DNA from: Methanosarcinales archaeon
GTDB lineage: Archaea > Halobacteriota > Methanosarcinia > Methanosarcinales > Methanogasteraceae
DNA: 6,001 nt
Assembly: GCA_003661105.1 (NCBI GenBank)
Contig: QMVM01000131.1
Coordinates: 1-6,001 of the forward strand
Direction of reading: 5' to 3'
The position numbers and the translations under genes were made by a program. Of the stretch, positions 1 through 5,333 are shown one piece after another. Position 1 is the first letter of the stretch; every line of letters begins with the position of its first letter. The notes under the pieces were generated by a model. It had not been told where the DNA came from. It saw nothing but the letters and a program-made list of their open reading frames with translations, and did no database searches.

Positions 1-140
1 ACTCATGGGGGGTTTTATATATGATGGGTTTTGATTTATCCAGCATGGAGCGCCGAGAACTCTACCACGATCGATGCAGGGGTTTGCTGCTGGATGGGTG
101 CATATAAGACATCGGTGCAGCCAAACAAAATGCGAAATCG
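1..140. other. no gene recognised
   Basis: I see no supportable gene in this stretch. It starts with an AT-rich segment (TTTTATATAT near 14-23) that could pass for an archaeal TATA box, but no convincing reading frame follows it. The plus-strand frames that run on into 183-425 are antisense to a decayed minus-strand gene, and their proline- and histidine-rich translations do not look like real protein. Confidence 0.4.
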
Positions 141-215
141 CTATGTACAGGCCCTGTACTTAAGTGCGGGGTTTGGTGACTCCTTCACATACTCTGCTGC
201 GCAGAATTGTGGCAT
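141..215 (-). pseudogene. gene B fragment, copy 1 (start of an unrecognised gene)
   Basis: On the minus strand an ATG at 215 is preceded by AAGGAG a few bases upstream, a good ribosome binding site. It opens a 24-codon frame beginning MPQFCAAEYVKESPN and ending at TAG (143-141). The same start, with its site and first codons (MPQFCAAE), recurs in copy 2 at 1779, about 30 bases after the end of gene A in both cases. The conserved arrangement suggests the true 5' end of a downstream gene that was lost or stopped early. No function can be given. The alternative is that this is a real very short peptide, but the two copies differ in length (24 and 12 residues), which argues against it. Confidence 0.35.
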
Positions 216-425
216 ATCACTCCTTCGGCAAAGAGAACTCGGCAGTCACACACCCCCCAAAACCGCACCCATCTTCGCATTTCACCCTGCGATATCCCCT
301 GCGGTCACCACACCGATCGATCCGTCTGCACATCCCAGAACATCACCCGCTCCGCGATCCAACCCTCCATCCCCGAGAGCACCTTTGCAGCGATTGTAAG
401 CCCATCACAAACCATTCATCCACCC
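183..425 (+). repeat. direct repeat, copy 1 (about 243 bp)
   Basis: This segment matches 1747-1998 in the same orientation. Long shared blocks are visible, such as CTCTGCTGCGCAGAATTGTG, CTTCGGCAAAGAGAAC, CATCTTCGCATTTC and CCGATCGATCCG. Identity is roughly four-fifths by eye, with several small indels. No transposon-like terminal inverted repeats were seen. On the minus strand the repeat encodes the end of gene A and the beginning of gene B, so it is a duplicated genic segment rather than a mobile repeat. The intact PIN-domain gene pair lies between the two copies. Confidence 0.88.
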
Positions 426-866
426 TCACGCTCTCGCCGCCAGCCGTGTTCAACCGGTCCAGCAAAAACTTCCGGTCCAGCGATGCCATGAAATACCCCG
501 CTCTCGGACACGATCTCTTCCCGAGAATGGATATATAGACCGCCTGAAACATCTTGCTCGCAGAGATGCTGGATTTCAGAGACCACATACACGAGATCAT
601 GCAGGTCTTTGGCTGCCACGCCTCTATGGATGCGGGACGCAAAGCCCTATAATCCCTGCTCTCTGTTCATCCGAAAGACTCTTTACATCATCAGGCAGCG
701 TCTCCTGCACCTCGAATCTGGCAGAGTCGGGCGCGTACGACATAAGCCAGTTCTTGACGTTCAGAACGCACGGTCTAACAGACTCCTTATCATACCCACC
801 GTAGCCGCTCCGGTCGAGCACCTCGCGAATGCCACTGAAGTCGGATACGATCTGCACAGCGGTCAC
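246..866 (-). pseudogene. decayed unrecognised gene A, copy 1
   Basis: The minus strand reads as one protein broken by several frame changes. A GTG at 866 opens an 80-residue stretch (start VTAVQIVSDFSGIREVLDRS) that stops at TAG near 624. Reading resumes in another frame from about 619 (AAKDLHDLVYVVSEIQ, later GVFHGIAGPEVFAGPVEHG) and stops near 419. It resumes again as GLTIAAKVLSGMEG, then VMFWDVQTDGS, then GVVTAGDIAG followed by an in-frame TGA, and ends at TGA (248-246). The composition is protein-like throughout, with ordinary acidic and hydrophobic alternation. Comparison with copy 2 shows which lesions are local: copy 1 lacks a base near CAGACGGATCG and has TGA where copy 2 has CGA. 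I do not recognise the family. The AT-rich stretch around 885-894 could have been its promoter. Confidence 0.5.
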
Positions 867-884
867 GAGGTGCGTGACTCGTAC

Positions 885-894
885 AAAAATATTA
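885..894. promoter_or_regulatory. candidate TATA element, possibly bidirectional
   Basis: The sequence AAAAATATTA is an AT-rich block of archaeal TATA-box type in otherwise GC-balanced DNA. It lies 28-37 bases before the ATG at 922 (plus) and about 20-28 bases before the GTG at 866 (minus), so it could serve the PIN gene pair, the dead gene A, or both. A transcript from it on the plus strand would have a leader of only a few bases. The position fits the usual spacing, but the sequence alone does not prove use. Confidence 0.3.
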
Positions 895-921
895 AGTCAT
901 GAGAAAGACGAGACAAAGTGC

Positions 922-1185
922 ATGTCAGAGAGAATTGACACGGAAGATGCAACAGCAATCGTGAAGAATTATTTTAACGTAGTGAAAGGTGAGTTGAAAG
1001 TGGGGCGAATACCACTCATCGATGCTTTGGATTTTAACATCATCAGTGTTGAAACTGTAGACGGATTATGTGTGGTGAAGTGTGAGTTCAGAGAGAATGT
1101 GTTCTCAGATAAAAATCTTAAATATACAATTAAATTGAGTATGGAAAAGGGAGATATAATAGAGGTTAAAAGAGATGATGAATAA
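922..1185 (+). CDS. unrecognised 87-residue protein paired with the PIN nuclease (putative antitoxin)
   Basis: I chose the ATG at 922 (MSERIDTEDATAIVK), where the AT-rich coding composition begins; the same frame is open back to 829 but runs through the antisense of gene A. The upstream ribosome site is weak (GAGAAAGACGAGAC), so the message may be nearly leaderless. The protein has an apparent amphipathic helix (about residues 7-25). This is followed by beta-prone segments around 38-56 (NIISVETVDG, LCVVKCEF) and 66-83 (LKYTIKLSMEKGDIIEVK). That helix-then-sheet pattern is a small alpha+beta fold without a recognisable DNA-binding motif. The stop overlaps the start of the PIN gene by 11 bases, implying coupled translation. 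By position it could be an antitoxin that inhibits the PIN nuclease, but it belongs to no classic antitoxin family I can recognise (VapB, AbrB, ribbon-helix-helix, Phd). The function is inference from context only. Confidence 0.75.
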   Translation: MSERIDTEDATAIVKNYFNVVKGELKVGRIPLIDALDFNIISVETVDGLCVVKCEFRENVFSDKNLKYTIKLSMEKGDIIEVKRDDE

Positions 1186-1645
1186 GCCGTTTTTCAAATT
1201 CAAAGAGATTGTACTTGATACGGGGCCTTTATTACTCTATTTAATCGGATTTTACAATGAAAAAGAACTCAGACGATTTAACTATAGTGAAGACGAATTT
1301 ACACCCCTGTGTATGTTTTTAAGAAACTTCAAAAAGATTTTTGTCACCCCTCAGGTCTTGGCAGAAGTCTCAAATTTAGCTAAAAACAGGCTTAAAGAAG
1401 AGAAGTTCTCAGAATTTATAAAATTTTCGATATCTATTCTCGCACGTTTAGGGGAAGAACATGTTGATAAGAACGAAATTCTGAAGAGAGAAGAGTTGCC
1501 AATGTTTGGGATAACTGATGTCTCGCTCGTACGTATGGCAGAGAGGAATAGATTGCTTTTAACAGACGATGGTCCTCTGTTCTGGTATTGCAATGGAAAA
1601 AACATGCCGATAATCCATTTAGATAGAATAAGGTTCATTTCTTGA
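1175..1645 (+). CDS. PIN-domain protein (probable VapC-like ribonuclease)
   Basis: This is a 156-residue single-domain PIN protein. PIN nucleases use a cluster of acidic residues to bind Mg2+ or Mn2+ and cut RNA. The four expected positions are visible: D15 in VLDTGPLLLY, E64 in VTPQVLAEVSNL, D115 in GITDVSLVRMA, and D131/D132 in LLLTDDGPL. The order and spacing fit a full-length domain, somewhat longer than a typical VapC (about 130 residues). The start is ATG 1175, with AGAGG at 1161-1165 nine bases upstream; a second ATG follows at 1178. The start lies inside the preceding gene (11-base overlap), so the two are probably translated together. Base composition is AT-rich: two sampled 60-base lines here are about 30% G+C, against 53% in one sampled line of rfcL. 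With its location between two decayed repeat copies, this suggests acquired DNA. A role as the toxin of a toxin-antitoxin pair is likely but unproven; some archaeal PIN proteins have other RNA-processing roles. Confidence 0.88.
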   Translation: MMNKPFFKFKEIVLDTGPLLLYLIGFYNEKELRRFNYSEDEFTPLCMFLRNFKKIFVTPQVLAEVSNLAKNRLKEEKFSEFIKFSISILARLGEEHVDKNEILKREELPMFGITDVSLVRMAERNRLLLTDDGPLFWYCNGKNMPIIHLDRIRFIS

Positions 1646-1689
1646 GTTTTGTTCACATTATCGAGGATGCCCCGCTCTTCAGAGCAGGG
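1646..1689 (+). terminator. T-rich stretch plus GC hairpin after the PIN gene
   Basis: GTTTTGTT directly follows the PIN stop codon and could act as an archaeal T-tract terminator. Further on, CCCCGCTC (1670-1677), loop TTCA, GAGCAGGG (1682-1689) forms a strong stem with one C-A mismatch, extendable by wobble pairs. The hairpin lacks a following T run, so it is not a bacterial-type terminator. Its sequence resembles hairpins I associate with the right ends of IS200/IS605-family (TnpB) elements, but no tnpB is in the window. Confidence 0.4.
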
Positions 1690-1740
1690 TGGCGCGGCTG
1701 GGGCTTAACATCCCATCAAAAAACGCGAAACCCCGACACA

Positions 1741-1779
1741 TCACGTCTTCACACACTCTGCTGCGCAGAATTGTGGCAT
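1741..1779 (-). pseudogene. gene B fragment, copy 2
   Basis: The minus-strand ATG at 1779, preceded by GGGGGAGAT, reads MPQFCAAECVKT and stops at TGA (1743-1741). The first eight residues are identical to the copy 1 start at 215, and both lie about 30 bases downstream of the gene A stop. The similarity ends near 1747, so this copy was truncated at a different point from copy 1. No function can be assigned. Confidence 0.3.
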
Positions 1780-1998
1780 ATCTCCCCCTTCGGCAAAGAG
1801 AACCTGGGCAGTCACACATCTCCCAAAACCACACTCATCTTCGCATTTCGCCCTGCGATATCTCCTGCGGTAACCACGCCGATCGATCCGCCCTGCAGAT
1901 CCCAAGGTCACATCACCCACTCGTGCCTCGATCCGCCCCTCCATCCCCGCGAGCTCCCTTGCAGTGGTTGTAAGCCCAACAAATCATTCATCCACCGT
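1747..1998 (+). repeat. direct repeat, copy 2 (about 252 bp)
   Basis: This is the second copy of the segment at 183-425, in the same orientation. The ends of the match are ragged rather than sharp, with no flanking target duplication that I can see. Indels relative to copy 1 are concentrated around 1905-1935 and near 1978. On the minus strand it preserves gene A's C-terminal coding better than copy 1 does in places. Confidence 0.88.
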
Positions 1999-2010
1999 AT
2001 CCGCTCCGGT
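1812..2010 (-). pseudogene. decayed gene A, copy 2 (C-terminal part)
   Basis: On the minus strand one frame reads GLTTTARELAGMEGRIEARV then GDVTL. A second frame continues as WDLQGGSIGVVTAGDIAG then RNAKMSVVLGDV, ending at TGA (1814-1812). The switch occurs where copy 2 has ACCTTGGGATC against copy 1 TGTTCTGGGATG, that is, two bases missing. There is also an in-frame stop near 1990 (GAATGA). The combined reading is a clean protein C-terminus, which shows that gene A once encoded a real protein. The far end (1992-2010) matches a different part of copy 1 (796-814), suggesting an internal deletion. I do not recognise the family. Confidence 0.48.
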
Positions 2011-2260
2011 TCCAGTGTCGTTTAAGGCGGCTGCTGTACATGTGATCGGGTGAGGGGACAGACACCAGATGACCGTGGAAACCGCGGAACTCTTAAACAC
2101 AGTCTGATGCTCAGATATATTACATGCAAGACCACGGTGCAGCCGGATCGGATATGATCGGTGACCAACATCTTTTTGATCAGGGCGCAGCCATACATAA
2201 GTTTACAATACCTGAGACAGGGACGTCATAAGGTCCTTCGCCGTATCGGAAAGAGAGAAG
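2011..2260. other. gene-poor stretch upstream of rfcL, possible gene remnant
   Basis: No full gene is visible. Two short plus-strand frames look protein-like. ATG 2069 reads MTVETAELLNTV and stops. ATG 2124 reads MQDHGAAGSDMIGDQHLF and continues to a stop at 2229-2231 (35 residues). They lie one frame apart and could be pieces of one decayed gene, or chance. ATATATTA near 2115-2122 is a possible TATA box for transcription toward rfcL. Confidence 0.3.
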
Positions 2261-2389
2261 ATGACGCAAACGATCCATCTGATGGATACCAGAGCAAAAC
2301 AAGCGGACCTGCGAGTTTGGAACCGCGATCTCGGGCGATTGGGCGCAGGAAAAGTTGCAGCGAGGGTTATCGATGAGCAGACCGGATGA
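2261..2389 (+). CDS. possible 42-residue small protein overlapping the rfcL start
   Basis: ATG 2261, preceded by the purine-rich stretch AAGAGAGAAG, opens a 42-codon frame. It starts MTQTIHLMDTRAKQADLRVW, contains a basic/hydrophobic segment (RLGAGKVAARVIDEQTG) and stops at 2387-2389. It overlaps the first 17 bases of rfcL in a different frame, an arrangement that would couple translation of the two. I do not recognise the peptide. It could be a real leader or small protein, the tail of a decayed gene, or chance. Confidence 0.25.
   Translation: MTQTIHLMDTRAKQADLRVWNRDLGRLGAGKVAARVIDEQTG
2362..2366 (+). promoter_or_regulatory. ribosome binding site of rfcL
   Basis: GAGGG sits six bases before ATG 2373 and decides the start. 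The in-frame TTG at 2355 has no comparable site at the right distance and would add six residues (MQRGLS) that fall on the binding site itself. Confidence 0.7.
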
Positions 2390-3851
2390 TACACAGGACT
2401 ACACACCAGATGAGAGTATCGAGTGGTCTGAGAAGTACAGACCAAAAACACTCGCCAGAATCGCGGGCAACAAAAAACCAGTGAGCGACCTCTGCGCATG
2501 GGCTAAAGCGTGGAAACACGGAGTGCCTGACAAGAAAGCGGTAATATTATACGGAAAGCCGGGAATTGGCAAAACAACGGCAGCATATGCACTTGCGCAT
2601 GATTTTAACTGGGAGGTTATCGAATTAAACGCGAGCGACCAGCGGACAGCGGCTTCGATTGAGAAGGTCGCGGGATCGGCTTCCCGGACAGCAGCGCTCT
2701 GCGGCGGCATCCGGTTGATTGTGCTCGATGAGGCGGACAACATCCATGGCAATGCCGACCGGGGCGGGGCGCAGGCGCTTGGTAAGATCATCAAAGGGAC
2801 CTCGCAGCCGATTCTTCTGACGGCAAATGATTTGTACGGGGTTTCGCAGAGCATCAAGAACCTGTGTGTGCCAATCGCCTTTCGTTCGATGCAGAGCAGG
2901 TCGATAATCCCGGTGCTCAAGAAGATATGTCAGAATGAGGGGATCTCCTGCGATATCGATGTTCTCCAGAAGGTCGCAGAGACTGCACATGGCGACGTCA
3001 GGAGCGCAATCAACGATCTGCAAGCCGTGGCGGCAGGGAAAAACGAATTGCGCGTCGAAGACGTGGTCACATCTTCACGAGATCCAAGAGACACGATATT
3101 CGATGCATTAAAAAAGATATTCAAGGGAAAAGACATCAAAGAGGCGTTGAATGCGACGTACGACATAGACGAGACGCCAGACGATCTCATCCAGTGGGTC
3201 GATGAGAACCTGCCTGCCCAGTATCGCGACGCCGATATGGCATGCGGCTTTGCCATGCTTTCACGCGCAGATCTATTTCTCGGTAGGGTCCAGCTCCGCC
3301 AGAACTACCGGATGTGGCGGTATGCAGGCGCTATCATGTCATCCGGTATTGCGGTCGCAAAATCCCGCGAATACCCTGGAGCGCGGTTCATGCCGCCATC
3401 GCGGTGGCGCAGACTCAAGAGTACCAGGACGAGCCGCCAGATAAGGGCTGCTGTATCGGAAAAGATCGGTATGGCATGCCACACCTCCCAGAAATACGCA
3501 CAGTTAAACGTCCTTTCGTTCATCAGAATCTTGTTCTCAGATAGTGATTATACGGTGCCCCTTGCAGCACGGATGGATCTCGACCTCGATGAGATTGCAT
3601 ACATAACCGGCAGCAAGAAAAGCACAAAGAAGGTGAAGACGATCCATCAGGAAGCGCGGGAGATGACCGATGGCGAGATGTCGGAGCATATCGAGACGTT
3701 CGGCAGACTTGGTGCTTACAGGGAGGGTGCTGAAGAGGTGGCTGGAGCGGTGCGAGCGGAGGTTCGTGTGCGACCACAAAAGCCTCAGAAGGAGCCAAAG
3801 AAAGAGGAAAAGGAGGAGAAGAAGCCGCAAACCTCGCTCTTTGATTTCTGA
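2373..3851 (+). CDS. rfcL: replication factor C large subunit (clamp loader)
   Basis: RfcL joins four RfcS subunits to open the PCNA ring and load it on primed DNA in an ATP-dependent way. The 492-residue protein is full length. It has an RFC N-terminal motif WSEKYRPKTL (18-27), Walker A GKPGIGKTT (61-69, catalytic K67), the family sequence ELNASDQRT (84-92) and Walker B LIVLDEAD (115-122). Sensor 1 is the Asn in LLTAND (N152) and sensor 2 the Arg in HGDVRSAIND (R210). A C-terminal collar region follows, with the archaeal-type segment LGRVQLRQNYRMWRYA (about 303-318). The tail is a Lys/Glu-rich linker (about 468-485) ending in QTSLFDF (486-492), a PCNA-interacting (PIP) box of the form QxxLxxF at the extreme C-terminus. 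Sequence style is closest to Methanosarcina-type RfcL from memory. The ATG at 2373 is preferred over TTG 2355 because of GAGGG at 2362-2366. It converges on the kinase gene with a 33-base gap that has no clear terminator. Confidence 0.97.
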   Translation: MSRPDDTQDYTPDESIEWSEKYRPKTLARIAGNKKPVSDLCAWAKAWKHGVPDKKAVILYGKPGIGKTTAAYALAHDFNWEVIELNASDQRTAASIEKVAGSASRTAALCGGIRLIVLDEADNIHGNADRGGAQALGKIIKGTSQPILLTANDLYGVSQSIKNLCVPIAFRSMQSRSIIPVLKKICQNEGISCDIDVLQKVAETAHGDVRSAINDLQAVAAGKNELRVEDVVTSSRDPRDTIFDALKKIFKGKDIKEALNATYDIDETPDDLIQWVDENLPAQYRDADMACGFAMLSRADLFLGRVQLRQNYRMWRYAGAIMSSGIAVAKSREYPGARFMPPSRWRRLKSTRTSRQIRAAVSEKIGMACHTSQKYAQLNVLSFIRILFSDSDYTVPLAARMDLDLDEIAYITGSKKSTKKVKTIHQEAREMTDGEMSEHIETFGRLGAYREGAEEVAGAVRAEVRVRPQKPQKEPKKEEKEEKKPQTSLFDF

Positions 3852-3884
3852 TCTGCGGAAAAATGTAAGAAGGTCAGAGCACCC

Positions 3885-4778
3885 TCACAACCCCTTGACA
3901 GGGATGGTGAACGAGAAGGTGCTGCCCCTTCCTTCCTTACTTTCTGCCCAGATTCTACCGCCGTGCATCACTATGATCTCCTTTGCCATCGGGAGTCCGA
4001 GACCTGTCCCGCTCGACGCGGCATCCACCTTATAGAACCGATCAAATATCTTATCAAGCGCATTCGCAGGAATCCCTATACCAGTGTCCGAGACCGAAGT
4101 CAGCAACTCGCCGTCCCTGACCTGCGCGGCTACTGAGATGCGCCCTTCTGACGTGAATTTTATTGCATTGGTGAGGATGTTTGCGAAAGCGCGGGTCAGC
4201 CTATCGCGATCGCCGACGATCGCCGGAAGATCCTTGGGTACCTCCAGGGTAAGCGCTGATCCTTTGAGTTCGGCAGTCTGCTGCATCCGGTCAGTCACGT
4301 CGTATATGATGCCGCCAAATGAAATCTCTTCTTTTCTAAGCGTAATATTCCCGGTTTCGATATTTGCGAGTTCGGCGATATCGATGATCATCCGGGTGAT
4401 GCGGTTTATCTCCTGCTTTACATCATACAGGCTATCCTTCTGCTGTTTTGTTACCTTGCCAAGATGCTGATCCAGAAGTAGTTCCGCATGTCCATCGATA
4501 GATGTCAGCGGAACGAGCAGTTCCTCAACGGTTCTTGCAAAGAACTCGTTTCGCTCCTTTTCTGCTGCCTTTAGTTCGCTGTTCTCGGAGATCAGTCTGG
4601 CTTCTTCGTCGGGAGTGCGTCGCTCCACGTTAAGTCCCGCATAGCCTATCAGAATCAGTGTGACCAGCCATATCCCAAGCTGCACCATCGTATTCCGTAC
4701 CACGATGGTGCTTGCAACCGCAATGGCTATCGTCCCAACAAGTGTGAATATCAGTCCGGTTCGTGTAATGTTGTGCAT
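3885..4778 (-). CDS. two-TM sensor histidine kinase lacking the phosphoacceptor histidine
   Basis: The protein has 297 residues. Two adjacent membrane segments (about 7-27 and 31-49) with almost no external loop are followed by a short coiled linker (about 56-78), a HisKA-like dimerisation helix pair (about 77-142) and a HATPase_c domain (about 185-295). ATP-site motifs are intact: N box N200/N204 in NILTNAIKF, G1 box DTGIGIP (231-237), F box around IFDRFYK (244-250), and G2 box GTGLGLPMAKEI. The H box is abnormal: where the family has SHELRTPL, this protein reads VEELLVPL, with Glu85 at the His position. The codon is GAG, two changes from a His codon. His97 in the next turns (SIDGHAELL) is the nearest alternative. 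There is no sensor domain in an extracytoplasmic loop and no response regulator next door, so the protein may sense through the membrane and act by a non-canonical mechanism, or have lost phosphotransfer. The start ATG 4778 has an AAGGCGG sequence about six to nine bases upstream. Confidence 0.9.
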   Translation of the reverse strand: MHNITRTGLIFTLVGTIAIAVASTIVVRNTMVQLGIWLVTLILIGYAGLNVERRTPDEEARLISENSELKAAEKERNEFFARTVEELLVPLTSIDGHAELLLDQHLGKVTKQQKDSLYDVKQEINRITRMIIDIAELANIETGNITLRKEEISFGGIIYDVTDRMQQTAELKGSALTLEVPKDLPAIVGDRDRLTRAFANILTNAIKFTSEGRISVAAQVRDGELLTSVSDTGIGIPANALDKIFDRFYKVDAASSGTGLGLPMAKEIIVMHGGRIWAESKEGRGSTFSFTIPVKGL

Positions 4779-4784
4779 TGATTA

Positions 4785-4831
4785 CCGCCTTACCTATTTG
4801 TTATAAGTACTGGTTCGAGTACAATTATACC
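4785..4831 (-). promoter_or_regulatory. candidate promoter and ribosome site of the kinase gene
   Basis: Reading the minus strand toward ATG 4778, there is a TATA-like GGTATAATTG (4831-4822), a second AT-rich block TTATAA (4806-4801), and AAGGCGG (4791-4785). The first would place the start of transcription near 4800, giving a short leader that includes the ribosome site. The second would give a leaderless message. The first arrangement fits better. It suggests the kinase is transcribed separately from ribH, 113 bases upstream. Confidence 0.35.
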
Positions 4832-4891
4832 TATCGGACTCGGGCGGTGTGGCTGTAAGTGACCGGGCAGGGGGGTTTTCAGACTCAGTGG

Positions 4892-5302
4892 TTACTCACC
4901 AAGCCGGCGCACCATCTTAACAGCAGCCTCGACTGCACGCTTCGCATAATCCACCCGCTGATGCGCTTCCATGCGGGTCATCTTTGGACCGGATATGCCA
5001 AGTGTGACCGGCTTTCCAAATTCGAGCGAGAGGTCCGTGATCTTCCGTGCTGCATGTTGCACCACGATCTCATCGTGTCCGGTTGCGCCTTCGATCACAC
5101 AACCGATCGTTACCACCGCATCGATTCCCTCGTCAGATACAAGTTTCTTGATCGCAAGCGGCATGTCGTACACTCCGGGAACCATGATCGTCCGGGCGAC
5201 CTCCGCACCAAGAAACGTTGCGTGTTCTCGTCCAAGGAGCTCCATCTGGTAGGTCAAGTCACGATTGAACTCAGATACTACAAATCCCAATCGAATAGCC
5301 AT
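4892..5302 (-). CDS. ribH: 6,7-dimethyl-8-ribityllumazine synthase
   Basis: The enzyme condenses 5-amino-6-ribitylaminouracil with 3,4-dihydroxy-2-butanone 4-phosphate to give the lumazine precursor of riboflavin. It acts in the cytoplasm, usually as a large symmetric oligomer. The 136-residue protein is a complete short archaeal form. Visible landmarks are FN (12-13) in VVSEFNRDLTY, the VPGVYDMPLAIKKL loop (41-54), GCVIEG (67-72), the catalytic-type histidine H76 in TGHDEIV, and the C-terminal RVDYAKRAVEAAVKM helix. The sequence closely resembles Methanocaldococcus jannaschii RibH from memory. The ATG at 5302 is preferred: GGAG at 5316-5313 lies ten bases upstream of it, whereas the in-frame TTG at 5311 is only one base from that site. 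No other riboflavin gene is adjacent. The same pyrimidine intermediate also feeds F420 synthesis in methanogens. Confidence 0.97.
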   Translation of the reverse strand: MAIRLGFVVSEFNRDLTYQMELLGREHATFLGAEVARTIMVPGVYDMPLAIKKLVSDEGIDAVVTIGCVIEGATGHDEIVVQHAARKITDLSLEFGKPVTLGISGPKMTRMEAHQRVDYAKRAVEAAVKMVRRLGE

Positions 5303-5312
5303 ATATATCAAT

Positions 5313-5333
5313 CTCCATCTAAAAGTTTAAAAA
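5313..5333 (-). promoter_or_regulatory. candidate promoter/ribosome site of ribH
   Basis: On the minus strand, TTTTTAAACTTTT (about 5333-5321) is a TATA-like block centred about 26 bases before ATG 5302. GGAG (5316-5313) follows. If the TATA block is used at the usual spacing, the message would start close to the ATG and omit GGAG. If transcription starts further upstream, GGAG would serve as the ribosome site. The sequence does not settle which. Confidence 0.35.

Noticed and set aside
1..40. Similarity of the window start (TTTTATATATGATGGG) to the reverse complement of the insertion-sequence left end
   Set aside because: Only a short AT-rich run and GATGGG are shared. The terminal TGTATAGTCCC is absent, so a second insertion-sequence end is not supported.
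31..538. Plus-strand open frames through copy 1 of the repeat
   Set aside because: They are antisense to the minus-strand gene A reading, and their Pro/His/Ser-rich translations are typical of shadow frames. None has a ribosome site.
343..642. A 99-residue minus-strand frame
   Set aside because: Only a small part (VDEWFVMGL) fits the reconstructed gene A. The rest is an alternative frame over the decayed gene.
1642..2025. Plus-strand open frames through copy 2 of the repeat
   Set aside because: Same shadow effect as in copy 1; the conserved coding signal between the copies is on the minus strand.
2203..3023. Minus-strand frames opposite the rfcL start and AAA+ region
   Set aside because: They are antisense to an unmistakable rfcL and have no motifs or ribosome sites.
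3202..3830. Out-of-frame and antisense frames in the second half of rfcL, including Leu-rich and Pro-rich translations
   Set aside because: The Leu-rich and Pro-rich translations are the antisense of the Lys/Glu-rich RfcL tail. Not genes.
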